From positions 58,490,532 to 58,554,531 of the forward strand of contig NC_064843.1 of assembly GCF_024166365.1 (NCBI RefSeq): DNA of 64,000 nt, written 5' to 3'. The position numbers and the translations under genes were made by a program. Position 1 is the first letter of the stretch. Every line of letters begins with the position of its first letter. Below are positions 25,652 through 63,766 of this stretch, piece after piece. Source of the stretch: Elephas maximus indicus. Taxonomy: Eukaryota > Chordata > Mammalia > Proboscidea > Elephantidae. The notes under the pieces were generated by a model. The model searched no databases and was not told the origin of the DNA. It saw only the letters and a list, made by a program, of their open reading frames with translations.

Positions 25652-25694
25652 CAGTGGTTCTCAACCCTGGCTATACTTCAGAATCACCCGGTAG
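25652..25694 (+). mobile_element. hAT-type fossil end (MER5-like)
   Basis: CAGTGGTTCTCAACCCTGGC followed by AGAATCACC is a typical hAT/Charlie MITE terminus, cut short by an L1. Confidence 0.6.
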
Positions 25695-26425
25695 ATTTTT
25701 TCATTTTATTTTTAGTGAAAATATACACAGCACAACCTGCTCCCGTTCCACAGTTTCTAGAAAAGATGGTCAGTAGCATCGATTACATTCGTCACATTGG
25801 GTCAGCATTCGTTATTTCTCTTTACTTAATCTCTCTGCCCCCAAACCTTCTTATCTCTGTTTTAAAATATCTGTTACCCTGTGGTCTTAGATAGATTAAA
25901 AAAAAAAATTCTCAATGGTGACAATCTTTACTCTTTGGGCTGAACTGTTAACTTAGTTTAAAGGTGACTTCAAGGGACAGTTTCAAGATTTGAAGAGCGA
26001 CTCAGGGCCATAGTTACAGGAACTCCCCCAGACTCAATAGGTCCAGTAAGTCTGGATTCTTTAAGAATCTGGCCCACAGTTTTCTCCCTTTTTATCGGGG
26101 TTCATGTATTGTGTTCCTGATCAGAACTTTCAGCAGTGATTGTTGGGCACCATCTAGTTCTTTCGGTCTCAAGGTGGAGAAGGCCATGGTTTATGTAGAC
26201 AATTCGTCCTGTAGTCCAGTTTCTTCTCTGATTCTTGGGTTTCCTTTTTTCTCTTCTCTTCCAAATGAATAAAGACCAATGATTGAATCTTAGGTGGCCA
26301 CTTGTAAGCTTTTAAGATTCCAGGCACTACTTACCATATTGGGGGGTAGAACATAAAGTATATTATGCCAATTGACTGGATTGTCTCACAACACCATGGC
26401 CCTAAGCCCCCAAACCAAGAGAACT
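25695..26425 (-). mobile_element. L1 3' UTR, antisense
   Basis: It shares the GGGCACCATCTAGTTC block and order with copies at 2856 and 31383. Confidence 0.65.
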
Positions 26426-26479
26426 AATCTCATGATGTGACTGGTTATGTCTAACTGGTATGGTTTTAGCATCTGTAAA

Positions 26480-26597
26480 ACCTTCCCTCTTTTTTTTGAT
26501 TGTTGTTATTGTTGCAAAACCATATACAACCTAGCACATGCCCATTTATCCCTTTCCCCACGTACAGCTTATTCACACCAGTTACATCAGTCACCCA
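26480..26597 (-). mobile_element. L1 3' end fragment, antisense
   Basis: A T-run followed by AT-rich L1 3' sequence (CAAAACCATATACAACC), abutting an RTE start. Confidence 0.55.
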
Positions 26598-27548
26598 CCA
26601 TTTATCCGTCAGTTTGTCCTACTCTGGGGGCTTGTGTGTGGCTGTGATGCTGGAAGCCATGCCACCGATATTTCAAATACAAGCAGGGTCACCTATGGTG
26701 AACAGGTTTCAGCAGAGCTTCCAGACTAAGACAGACTCGGAAGAAGGACGTGGTAATCTACTTCTAAAGAAATTGGCCAGCGAAAACTTTATGAATAGCA
26801 GCAGAGTATTGTCTGATAAAGGAAGAGGAGCTCCTCAGGTTGGAAGGTATAAAATAAGGCTGAGGAAGAGCTGCCTCCTCAGAGTAGAGTTGGCTTTAAT
26901 GACATGGGTGGAGTCAAGCTTTCAGGACCTTCATTTGCTGATGTGGCACAACTCAAAATGAGAAGAACCAGCTGCAAACATCCATCAGTAATCAGAACAT
27001 GGAATGTACAAGCTAGAATCTAGGAAAATTGGAAGCTGTCAAAAATGAAATGGAACACTTGGAGATCAATATCCTAGGCATTAGTGAGCTGAAATGGACT
27101 AGTATTGGTCATTTTGAATCGGACAATTATATGGGCTACTATGCTGGGAATTGTAGAGGAATGGCATCGCATTTATTGCCAAAAAGAACATTTCAAGATC
27201 TATCCTGAAGTACAATGCTGCCAGTATAGGATAATATCTATATGTCTACAACGAAGACCAGTTAATACAACTACTATCCAAATTTATGTACTAACTACTA
27301 ATGCCAAAGATGAAGAAATTGAAGATTATTACCAACTTCGGCAATCTGAAATTGATCAAATATGCAATCAAGGTGCATTGATAATTACTGGTGATTGGAA
27401 TGCAAAAGCTGGAAGCAAAGAAGGATCAATAGTTAGAAAATATGGCCTTGGTGTTAGAAACAACCCCAGAGATGGCATGACAGAATTTTGCAAGACCTAT
27501 GACTTAAATACATTTTTCCAACAATGTAAATGACAACTATACACGTCG
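26598..27548 (+). mobile_element. RTE LINE 5' fragment (leader and endonuclease)
   Basis: It starts with the RTE leader CGTCAGTTTGTCCTACTCTG. A frame at 27105-27533 encodes the endonuclease region with ALIITGDWNAKAG, the APE-type GDWN motif. It ends before RT. Confidence 0.85.
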
Positions 27549-27664
27549 ACCTTGCCAGGTGGGTATTTGGGAGTGTGGACACCGCCCCATCCACTTCAGT
27601 GTTTCCTTCACTGCATTCATTCCCTCATTCAACGCAAGCTTACTGAGCACCTGATGTGTGACAG

Positions 27665-27850
27665 GGTAGTGGTGGTTCAGTGGGAAAATCCTTGCCTTCA
27701 AGCAGAAGACTCAGGTGAGCCCCAGCCAGTGCACCTCATGTGCAGCCAACACCCATCTGTTAGTGGAAGCCTGTGTGTTGCAATGATGCTGAACAGGATT
27801 CAGTGAGCTTCCAGACTAAGATGGACTAGGAAGAAAGGCCTGGCAATCTC
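27665..27850 (+). mobile_element. tRNA-headed SINE with RTE-leader body
   Basis: The head GGTGGTTCAGTGGGAAAATC ending near 27715 resembles tRNA-Gly with A- and B-box spacing. The body then matches the RTE leader (AGCTTCCAGACTAAGA, GGCCTGGCAATC). Truncated. Confidence 0.6.
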
Positions 27851-27864
27851 CTAAAATTTTATTT

Positions 27865-27955
27865 AAAAAACCTAGCTGTTGTTGAATCTGACTCAAAGCG
27901 ATCCCATAGGGCAGAGTAGAACTGCCCTATGGGGTTTCCAAGGCTGTACCAGGTA
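27865..27955 (-). mobile_element. AfroSINE fragment, antisense
   Basis: It holds GGGCAGAGTAGAACTGCCCT and GGGTTTCCAAGGCTGTA, the 3' half of the SINE reversed. Confidence 0.7.
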
Positions 27956-28553
27956 GTCTCTGACTTAAGATGGGGTTTCATTCTGACGATTCATCATAAG
28001 TCAAATATCTCATTTTCTTTTAGTTTTCATTAGTATTGCCTTTTATTATCAGTATCTTTGTCTTTGGGGGTTGGAAACATTGCATATAAACTTATGTATT
28101 TTAATACACACATAAAAAAGTACACCAATCATAAAAATATATTCCAATGATGAAGAAGAGTTGGACGATGTTGGCATTTTGTCAGTTGTGATAACTCCAC
28201 CTGTGGAAAGCTCTGGGTCATCTGGATTATCCCTGGGAATGGGGATGGCCTTTCTAGTCAGAAAATTAGTGGAAGTTGTCTACATGGTCCTTTTCTCTTT
28301 TTCTTTCTTCATATATTTTGCGCTAACATCTAACTGCTTTCCCAATCTGCCTACCAACTTTAGCAAAGTGATCAGTGTTTGGGTTCATGTTTTCAAGCAA
28401 CCGAAGTCCCTGATTTAGTTTAGAAAACTCAATCTATACAGCAGTGTTTTCAACAGTAAATCATAAAATCGAACATCTGAGAGTGACAACATCAACAAAT
28501 TAGTCACCACGACATCATACGTGGTGCACCAAGGCTCCATTACTAATGATAAA

Positions 28554-28722
28554 CCAAACCAAAACCAAACCCACTGCCATCGAGTCGATTCCGACTCACA
28601 GCGACTCTATAGGGCAGAGTAGAACTGCCCCATAGAGTTTCCAAGGAGCGCCTGGCAGATTCGAACTGCCAACCTTTTGGTTAGCAGCCATAGCACTTAA
28701 CCACTACGCCACCAGGGTATCC
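28554..28722 (-). mobile_element. Young AfroSINE, antisense, with perfect TSD
   Basis: The full short-type SINE runs from CCAAACCAAAACC to GCCACCAGGGTATCC. A 12-bp duplication ACTAATGATAAA lies at 28542-28553 and 28723-28734. Confidence 0.93.
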
Positions 28723-28804
28723 ACTAATGATAAAATGTACAAAAAAAAAAAAAACCCAGAACGGTCTTAAGTGCCATTTCCTAGTAGTTTGAATATGTAA
28801 ACTG

Positions 28805-28912
28805 GTTACAGAAGCAGACTGTCACATGTTTCTCCTCGAGTGGCTGGCAGGTTCAAACCACTGATGATTCAGTTCGCAGTTAAGCGCTTAACCACTGTGC
28901 CACCAGGACCCC
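28805..28912 (-). mobile_element. Older AfroSINE fragment, antisense
   Basis: It carries GAAGCAGACTGTCACATGTT and the reversed head TTAACCACTGTGCCACCAGG. An RTE-leader scrap (AGCCGGTGAAAACCCTATGG) follows to about 28957. Confidence 0.7.
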
Positions 28913-29009
28913 TTTCCAAAAATTAGCCGGTGAAAACCCTATGGATCACAATGGTCTGATCCTGTTGTGTCACCAAGAGTTAGCTAAGGACACTGAATGA
29001 ATGACAGAC

Positions 29010-29400
29010 ACTCATCTGCTTTGCCAGCCTCTAGGCATCTGAGATACCTCAGTGAACAGAAGAGGTGAGGATCCCTGCCTACCCTCCCTGAGTTTACGTC
29101 TCAGCAGGAGCAGACAATAAGCAATACAACCAAGAGAGGAAGGTGGGGAGGTAAAGTGGATCAGTAATTACATGGGGGAGGGGGGTGTTAGGGAAGGCCT
29201 CAGAGACGGTGTGATTTGAGGATTTGAGCAAAGATTTGAAGGAGGCAAGGGAGACAGCCAAAGAAATGCAGGGGAAGAATATGCCAGGCAGAGGGAACAG
29301 CTGAATTAAAGCACCTGGGATATTCAGGGAACATCAAAGAGGCAGGTGTGGCTGGAGGAATGAGGGGGGAATGTGGCAGAGAGAAGGTCAGAGGGTTATG
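29010..29400 (-). repeat. L2 LINE fragment, antisense
   Basis: Blocks such as CAGTGAACAG, GGAAGGCCTCAGAGA and GCCAGGCAGAGGGAACAGC follow the reversed order of the ancient L2 LINE. Confidence 0.6.
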
Positions 29401-29734
29401 GGGAGCTCCAGCTACCGAGCAGCATAACTAACTTCTGCAAGTTTAGTGCCACAAAACCCCCACCATCTACCGTGCCTGGGGCTCTGTGGTCTAGAATCTG
29501 GGCAGGGCTCAGGTGGTGACTTGTCTGTTCTATAGTGTCTGCGACTTCAGTTGGGAAGCTTTAAAAGTCGTGGCATGACTAGAATGACTGACCTGGGATT
29601 ATCTAGAGCATTCTGTTCAATACGGTAGGCGCTAGCCACGGGTAGCTATTCAAATTGAAATTAATGAAAATTAAACAAAATTTAAAATTCACATCCTAGT
29701 TGCATCAAGCACATTTCAAGTGCATAACACAGGG

Positions 29735-30115
29735 TTGGCAGACTTAGGGGAAAAAAAAAAAAAACCAAGGACATCCAGTGACATGTGAGTTTCAGATAAA
29801 CAACGAATTGTTTTTCAGTATATGTCATAAATATTGCATGGGACATACACTAAAAAATTATTTGTTGTGTATCTGAAATTCGGAAACCCTGGTGGCGTAG
29901 TGGTTAAGTGCTACAGCTGCTAATCAAAAGGTCGGCAGTTCGAATCTGCCAGGCGCTCCTTGGAAACTCTATGGGGCAGTTCTACTCTGTCCTATAGGGT
30001 CGCTATGAGTCGGAATCGACTCGACGGCACTGGGTTTGGTTTGGTTTGGTTTTGGGTTTATCTGAAATTCAAAGCTAACAGGGAGCTCTGTATTTTATCT
30101 AAACCTTAGTAACAG
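29735..30115. mobile_element. Palindromic MITE carrying an AfroSINE
   Basis: Arms TTTCAGATAAACAACGAATT (near 29790) and the reversed TTTGTTGTGTATCTGAAATT (near 29861) form a long inverted repeat, typical of an old palindromic DNA element. The SINE splits its right end. Confidence 0.6.
29882..30058 (+). mobile_element. Young AfroSINE with perfect TSD
   Basis: It opens GGAAACCCTGGTGGCGTAGT with intact tRNA-like A and B boxes (GTTCGAATC). It ends with the RTE-shared GAGTCGGAATCGACTCGACG and a GGTTT-rich tail. TATCTGAAATTC is duplicated at 29870-29881 and 30059-30070. It is the best full copy in the window. Confidence 0.95.
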
Positions 30116-30499
30116 CGACAAGTGGCTGGCATAGAACAATGCCATCATCACGGAAAGTTCTGTAGACAGCCTTGCTCTGGAGACGTCTTCACTCACTCAT
30201 CTGGGCCTGGGCTTCGCTGGGACTGTCCAGTTTAGAGACGCTTACAGGGCCTGCAAGTGCCTCTCCTCCAGGGGGCTTGGGCTCCTCACAGCTTTGTAGC
30301 CAGGTCTCAAGAGAGTGACCCAAGCAGTGGGCCCAGGGAGCAGAGATTCCTCTGGTCTATCCTTGGAGTTAACCAGCATCACGTTGTCACATTCTATGGG
30401 TTGCCAATGTGTCACTGAAGCCAGCCCGGATTCAATGAAAGGGGAAATAGAGCCGTTTTGATGAGGGAGCAGCAAAGTCACAACACAGAAGAGCCTAAA

Positions 30500-30693
30500 A
30501 ACCAGCTGCCACCCTGTCGACGCCGACCCACGGCGGTCCTGTGTGTTTCAGAGTAGAACTGTGCTCCACAGGGTTTTCAATGGCTGACTTTTGGAAGGAG
30601 GTCACCAGGTCTTTCTCTCGAGACACCTCTGGGTGGACTCGAACCTCCAACCTTTCAGTGAGCAGCAGAGCATTTTAACTGTTTGCACCACCT
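30500..30693 (-). mobile_element. Older AfroSINE, antisense
   Basis: It has the reversed 3' end (CACCCTGTCGACGCCGACCC) and CAGAGTAGAACTGTGCTCCA, with the longer central part. Confidence 0.75.
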
Positions 30694-31382
30694 TGGACAG
30701 AGGAAGGCGTGGAGCTTCAAAAGGTCAACCATTTTCATGCCTCTAGTGGCTGCTTTTCTTCCTGTCCCATCAATCCGTTTCGTGTATTCCTCCTCCTCCT
30801 GCCACTTTTTCGGCCTCTAAATACATGCCAGCCACCTGCCTCCCAACACAACCGGATCACGGGGTCATGATACAATCAACAGACTCGAGCAGCAGAGAGG
30901 CCTGGAGCCACAGCTGGACCAGGCTGGAATCACAGAGGTGGCTCCAGCTTGAGGTTCCACCCTCAAGCAAAGCACCCAGCTATGTCACCGAAGCTTGCTG
31001 TTACGATGGCCAGACAGGCAGCAGCGAGCTGGGACTTCAGTCAGCTGTGCCAAGAAAGCTGCCATCTGCACCAACCTGAACAGGAGTGCCTGGTGCACAG
31101 CCGAGCACACCAGGGGTGCCCTTTCTACTTGCTGTTTCAGGCTCTTGCCTTGTCTCTGGTTGACCACCAGGCATGTGAACTGTCCAGTCCCCTGCTGTGG
31201 TTTTAGTGTGTGGGGACATGACAAACCAAACAAACACGCAGATCTCCACCCATCTCCCTACCCGCTTAAAATGATGGTTAAAACCTAAGACCAATAACAA
31301 ACATCCTGGAACACAACTAGGTGGCAGGCCTTCTACCACATCTCCCTTGCAGCAAGCATTGGGGAAAGCCCCAGAACTTCCT
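30694..31382. other. Intergenic stretch with no recognised feature
   Basis: I see no gene or named repeat. Overlapping open frames are all short. Confidence 0.45.
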
Positions 31383-32100
31383 TTTTGTTTAAATTGTACT
31401 TCGGATGAAGGTTTACGCAGAAAATTAGTTTCTCATTAAACAATTAATACACATTGTCCTGTGACATTAGCTTCCAACCCCATGTCAGCACTCTCCCCTT
31501 CTCAGCCTTGGGTTCCCCGTTACCAGCTTTCCTGTTCTCTCCTGCCATCTGCTCCTTGCCCCTGGGCTGGTGTGCCCCTTTAGCCTTGTTTTGTTTTATG
31601 GGCCTGTCTAATCTTCAGCTGAAGGGTGAACCTCAGAAGTGACTTCATTACTGAGTTAAAGAGAGTCCGGGGGCCATACTCTCAGGGTTTCTTCGGTTTG
31701 TGTGACCGGTAAGTGTGGTCTTTTTGTGAGTTAGAATTTTGTTCTACATTTTTCTCCAGTTCTGTCCGAGACCCTCTATTGTGATCCCTGTCAGAGCAGC
31801 TGGTGATGGTAGCTGGGCACCATCTAGTTGTACTGGACTCAGTCTCGTGGAGGCTGTGGTAGTTGTGGTCCATTAGTCCTTTGGACTAATCTTTTCCTTG
31901 TGTCTTTGGTTTTCTTCATTCTCCCTTGCTCCAGATGGGGTGGGACCAGTGGAGTGTCTTAGATGGCCACTCACAGGCTTTTAAGACCCCAGTTGCTATT
32001 TACCACAGTCAGATGTAGAACATTTTCTTTATAGACTACGTTACGTCAATTGAGCTAGATGTCCCCTGAGACTATGAGAACCCATCTCCTTTGACTGATG
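31383..32100 (-). mobile_element. L1 3' UTR, antisense
   Basis: It shares GGTAGCTGGGCACCATCTAG (reverse of the 18.85 kb L1 3' UTR) and the blocks of the 22160 copy. Confidence 0.7.
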
Positions 32101-32711
32101 TCCCAATCCTGCCCACAGGGCTTCATTCCTTCAGCCGAGGGTGCACTGGATAAAGGCAGCCACCAGAAAGAAAAATGGCAGTGGGCTGGGATTACAGACC
32201 CTTCTTTTCCAGGGTGTTTTGAATGTTAGATGACCCACCATTTAAGCTCAAATAGAGTTTGGTGAAGAATGTATTAGAAAGTAAGAACTAATTAAAATGA
32301 AAGTCCTCCCAGGTTCCAGCTAATGAAGCCTTTAGGGGAGGGGGATGCTGGAGGGCAAGAGGGAGGTTCAAGATGGTCGTGGCCTCCTCCCAGCCTGCTT
32401 CTCTGCACGGTTCTGCCCTCTTCCTGGTGGGAGCAGGGCAGGGGAGAGAGAGAGAGGCAAAGGTGCTTTCTGGCCTCTGGATCCTGGAGACGACCCTGGA
32501 GGGAGATAAGATACACAACAGCTGGGAGCTTCCAGAAACTAACCCTGAACTGGTAACCTCCATCCTTTTCTGTAAAACACAGAGGATAGGAGCAAATTGG
32601 GAAAACTGCCAAATGACTATTTACGGGATGTGGGGGGAAGGACTTTCACTCTCTAGATTATACATTTTTGTGATGTTTGAATTCCTTATAAGTATGTATC
32701 CAAGCACAGCA

Positions 32712-32893
32712 GTTGAAGCGCTCAGCTGCTAACCAAAAGGTTGAGTGGTTTGAATCCACCAGCTGTTCTGCGGGAGAAAGATGTGGCAGTCAGTTTCTAT
32801 AAAGATTCACAGCCTTGGAAACCCTATGGAGCAGTTTTACTCCATCCTATAGGGTCCCTATGAGTCAGAATCAACTTGATGGCAGTAAGTTCA
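32712..32893 (+). mobile_element. AfroSINE
   Basis: It runs from the head GCTCAGCTGCTAACCAAAAG to the tail TGAGTCAGAATCAACTTGAT. Confidence 0.85.
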
Positions 32894-34075
32894 AAACATA
32901 CTGCTTTTATGATGGAAAATGAAGATTAAAAATATAAAAAAGCAAATATCCTTGAATGGCAACAGACCAAAACTCCCATAAGGCACTACTTAAGTCTGGC
33001 CACCCAGGCAAGCGGAATCCCATGTCTGTGTTGTGGGTAGGAAGGCTGTTATCAGTCCTCCAGGGCCTTTTAGGCCCCCTGCTGTGCCTGAAGCTGTTAA
33101 CAGGGTCACTGCCAGCTGTGACCCTCCCTCCCTCCCTCCTTCCCAATCATGTCACGTGGCCCAGCTCTGCATCCCCACCACCTCACAGCTGTCTGACACC
33201 ACCAGTCCCCGAAGGCAAGTTCCCAGAACAAAACCTGCAGCCTCAGCAAAGGAGTCTGACTTGGGTCACCAGGAATCTGGGGCCCACGCAAACCCTGGAA
33301 ACAACTGGTCTGGGAAGACACCATCCGGAATTACTTGAAATCTCGGATAGTGTGCCATTTTCCTTCCTGCTAATCGGCACTTCAGCTACAAGTCGTAATT
33401 TAAGCAACTTGAGTAATGCCAGGTTTCCCATAGCTGCGCTCAGGGGAGGGGCTCCACAAGCTACACCAGTGGCTGCACCAGGTTGCCACTGCCCCCTACA
33501 GGAGGAAGGCCAACAGTGCAAGGCACTTACTCACCTGTTGAAAACACTTCACAAATAGAAATCCAGCCTTTCTGGAGCTGGATCTGAGCATTACCTCAAA
33601 TGGACTTCAACCCCAGAAAAGCGAGCACCACAAATGTTATTACGGAAACAGACCCAGAAAAACGGGTGGAACACGTGAACACGTGCTGAGGCAGGCTGGC
33701 TCACTAGCACTGTCACCGTTAATGGCAATGACAGCGTGACGCAAATTTTCTATAGAAGCTTTACAGACCAGAGGCTGTCTTCTCAATGCATTATGTATGA
33801 AATGCAGCTGTGCGTGCTACAATGCGACTTCCCTAGCTGTGCAACCCCGGCAAATAAGCTCCTCCATAAAATCTCTTCCTATTCGCTCCATTTTTTCCTA
33901 GGATTCCAGCTCTCAAACGGGTTCCTTGAAACTGTGCACACAGGTGGGCTTTTCTGGAGGGTCACTGTGAAGTCACTCAAAACGTTGCAGACACTCCCAT
34001 GTATCATTTTGAAGTGGCCTGCATTCCACCCGTTGGCTGTAGTAAAACAAGCCTGCCTGCTGCTCACTCTTGAAC
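32894..34075. other. Intergenic stretch with no recognised gene
   Basis: A 200-codon open frame from 32956 (+) has low-complexity Pro/Ser content and no known domain. Nothing else stands out. Confidence 0.45.
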
Positions 34076-34225
34076 ACCAAAACCAACCACGGTGCCATCT
34101 AGCTGATTCTGACTCGTAGCAACCCTATAGCACAGGGTAGAACTGCCCATAGGGTTGCCAAGGAGCAGCTGGTGGACCTTCTGGTGAGCACCGAGTTCTT
34201 AGCTCATGCACCACCAGGGCTCCGC
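34076..34225 (-). mobile_element. AfroSINE, antisense
   Basis: It begins CCAAAACCAACCACGGTGCC and ends at the head CACCACCAGGGCTCC. Confidence 0.8.
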
Positions 34226-35086
34226 TCTTGGAAGGCTCCCACCTGTCTGACGGCTTTCCTCCAGCTGTAGCCCACAAGGAAACTTCCCTGGGGCCCCAGC
34301 TCCAGCTTCCCCCAAGTGGCTCAGCTCTCCCTTCCATCTGGCCCCATGCACTTCACAGCACGCAGGACGCAACTCACATTCATTCACACACCGCCTCCTC
34401 GTCTTGGTATTTCGCGACATCGGCTGCTGTCTCCAGCCAGTTCAAGGACAGTAGGCGAGTACTCCAGAGATGGTAGTTGACTGACTTGGATGCGAAAGGG
34501 GAAGGACCAGTAACATCCCCAACACTCAGACCTCCGTGTATTTGAGGTAGTTAGACTTAAATATGACTTAAAATTAGCCTTGATGCAAAAACAGTCATGC
34601 AAGGGTAAGCACATCTAGTCACACCATACATGCCAGTCTGTATCTGTGAGCACCATGGATCTAAACCCAACAGCACCTGGACTTCAAGGTGTTGACTGCG
34701 GTGTGCAGCAGACACACACGGCTGCTTCAGAGTGGGAGTCTCCTTAGGCCAACTTAAAAAGTAGCAAGCCAGGACCCAAACCCAGGTGTCCCAGCTGCCT
34801 ATGACACAGGAATACGTCTAGTTAAAAAAGAAAAAGGCACCAGCAGCCGAGTCAAACACTGATCAGGCTGAGGCCAACAGCCACAGCTCAAGGGGGTCTA
34901 CATTGACTGAGTTGTGATCCAGGCACCTCAACTACTGGCAACAGTCACTAATCCCAACCACACAGAGCACTTGGGCTACTGTGGGCAGCGTGTGGGCGGG
35001 AAGGAAGGAAAGAGAGGCCAGTTAGGAGCACAGAGAGCAGTTACAGCCGCCCTTGGTTGGCTTCCCAATCTGTAATGTGAAGACAA

Positions 35087-35285
35087 GGAACTCCGGTGGC
35101 ACATCGGGTAAGAGTTCAACTGCTAACTGAAAGGTGAGCTGTTCAAACCCACCTAGCAGCTCTGTGGAAGAAAGGCCTGGGGATCTGCTCTCATAGAGAT
35201 TACAGCCTAGAAAACCCCAGGGAGTAGACTCCGTCACACGGGGTCTCTGTAGGCAGAGATCAATTCAACAGCACCTGACAACAAC
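35087..35285 (+). mobile_element. Older AfroSINE, longer type
   Basis: It runs from GGAACTCCGGTGGCACATCG to AATTCAACAGCACCTGACAA, with the central GAAAGGCCTGGGGATCTGCT segment. Confidence 0.8.
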
Positions 35286-35774
35286 GTGAAGACAGCAGAG
35301 CCCACCGGGTCTGGCCCGTCAGGTTTCACCGAGCTTCAACTGGCTGGGGATGTGAACCACCACTACCAGGTAAGTGTTACAGTATGCTCCCCACGGTCTT
35401 CAAACGTCACCATCTTACAACGAACACCAGTTGCGACCAGTTCCATTGGATTCAGGCAAGAACTAACGGATTTTTTCTAGAAGTAGTGGGTGAACGGTAC
35501 GTAGAAGTGTCTTCCCATGAGTTACTGATTAATTACAAAGGCAAAAAGTAAACTTCCCAGTGGAGAAACCGAGCAGACACCACCTTAACCAATAATGAAG
35601 ACAGTGCCTCCCACACAGTGCAGAGGACACAGCGGCACCGCCCCCGCCAAGCATGCAAACCTGAATGCAATCACGGGCAAAGAGAGAAACCAGCTTAGGG
35701 ACCTTCTAAAAAACAGCTGCTGCAAAGTCTTCAAAAATATTACCGATTGTATGAATTCATGAAATTTATATGAA

Positions 35775-35882
35775 ATGTCTGTTGGTTGCACAACACTGTC
35801 AATTTCCTAAAACTCACCGAACTGCACACGCAGAATGGGTGAATGATAAGTTATACCTCAAAAAAGCTGCTTTAAAAAAACT
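35775..35882 (+). repeat. Old L1M 3' end
   Basis: GAATGGGTGAATGATAAGTT then ATACCTCAAAAAAGCTG and an A-run is the typical end of ancient L1 elements. Confidence 0.55.
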
Positions 35883-36047
35883 CAAAAGTTACCATAGGCA
35901 GATGAAAACCCAGGCCCCACAGGACCCTGTGCACAGACATTCCACACTGGTACCCCATGTCCAAGGAGGGCCCCACCCTGGTTTGATGCTCTGACTGCTG
36001 TCAATCTTGGTGTGCACCCTAGCCTTGTTTTCCACAAAAACACTCCA

Positions 36048-36788
36048 CAAGGTAGCATGATTCACTATTTTATTATACACTTTGTAAAAAACAAAAGCCA
36101 AACATTCACATACCCCTCACTACTGGTGAGGGAGGGCTCCCCCGTTCTTACGTAGATCTGGTTGTTTTCTACTGCAGGACACATACTCGTCACTAGGCCC
36201 TTAGATACTTCTCTCCCCTCAAATATTTATTTATATCCCGACAACAAAAACGGAGTTGCAAAAGGTGTATAAAGATAAATGAGATGTCTTGCTCTTGTTA
36301 TAGTGCAAACACTTGCGATGCCTAAAGAACCATGAGATCCCCAGGGAGAAAAAACGCCTGATAAAGGAATGGAATGTCTGTTACCTGTATTGAGTAGCTG
36401 AATAGTTCCTCGTAACTGACTCCTACCCTAAAATATTGTTTGTGGGGACAAGGACCCATGGAAGAGTGAGACAAACACGTGCCAGGCTATTTCTTATACT
36501 TGTTTCCAGAAGACAAATTACAGGAGAATCCAGTATTTAGATTCTGCCCACTTTGAGGTATTAAATGCACAAGGAAAAGGTTAGTTATGTCCAAGTAACA
36601 TGCGATAAAAATAGTTTTAAACGAACATGGTTAAGTGTTAAGATTTTTAGAAATCAAAATATTTATTCTTATCATTTTAAACTGAAGTCAAAAAGCTAAT
36701 AAATCTTCGGGGCTAATGATTTAAGTGCAAGTGATCCTGGCTTTCACATTCGTTCTGTTTCCTCTACTTCATCCAGAATGAAGGCAGG
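36048..36788 (-). other. SNX5: SNX5 3' UTR (likely extent)
   Basis: After the stop, about 0.74 kb of AT-rich, mostly non-repetitive sequence runs to AATAAA on the minus strand (+ strand TTTATT at 36069-36074). A GT-rich tract follows near 36033-36050. Other AATAAA candidates on the minus strand lie at 36662-36667 and around 36225, so shorter 3' ends are possible. Confidence 0.6.
36069..36074 (-). terminator. Candidate SNX5 poly(A) signal AATAAA
   Basis: The + strand reads TTTATT, which is AATAAA in the SNX5 sense, followed 20-35 bases later by a T/G-rich element. It is the most distal good candidate before sequence unlike a UTR. Confidence 0.55.
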
Positions 36789-63340
<26,552 letters not shown>

Positions 63341-63579
63341 GGCGACGCGGGTCTCGAGCAGGGGCCCCCTAGCTGTGCGAGGAAAGAAGAAGATGGGCCG
63401 CCGCCGCAGCCGCCGCCGGGTTGCCTCTCAGGGGCGGCCGCGGCCCCGCCTCCGCTGGCCTCCCTGCCCGACGGCGGCGGGAGGCCTCGGGACTCCGCCA
63501 CCATCCCAGCAGCCCCGGGAGCAGGCGACCAGCGCGCCACGTGCTTCCCCAGAGCGGCCTCCCCCGTTCCCGCTGTCGT

Positions 63580-63587
63580 CCATCTTG
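63580..63587 (-). promoter_or_regulatory. YY1-type motif, likely near SNX5 transcription start
   Basis: The minus strand reads CAAGATGG followed by ACGAC, about 240 bases upstream of the SNX5 ATG. Such motifs often sit just downstream of the start site in CpG promoters. Confidence 0.5.
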
Positions 63588-63754
63588 GAGCCGGGCATAA
63601 AAACGCGGGGCCTACCCTCGCTCCGCACCGCGCAGAAACTGCCGACCACTGGCCAGCGCCAGGTACACGGAGGCACCAGTACTCTCCCAGCAAGGCGCGT
63701 CGCAAGAAAGACCGAGCTTCTAGTGCGGGGGGGATTTATCCCTCAGCCCGAGTC

Positions 63755-63766
63755 CAAGATGGCGAC
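63755..63766 (+). promoter_or_regulatory. YY1-type motif on the plus strand
   Basis: The sequence reads CAAGATGGCGAC, a good YY1 site, with TGACGTAA seven bases further on. It suggests a divergent transcript leaving the window to the right. Confidence 0.5.

Larger units (their letters stand above)
29606..30180. mobile_element. MER3-like hAT fossil interrupted by later elements
   Basis: The left part (29606-29735: GCTAGCCACGGGTAGCTATT and CACATTTCAAGTGC) and right part (about 30120-30180: CATCACGGAAAGTTCT) look like two halves of one old hAT MITE. The intervening DNA is younger inserts. Confidence 0.55.

Noticed and set aside
32956..33558. 200-codon open frame on the + strand
   Set aside because: Low-complexity Pro/Ser-rich translation with several overlapping frames of equal length. 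No domain and no synteny support.
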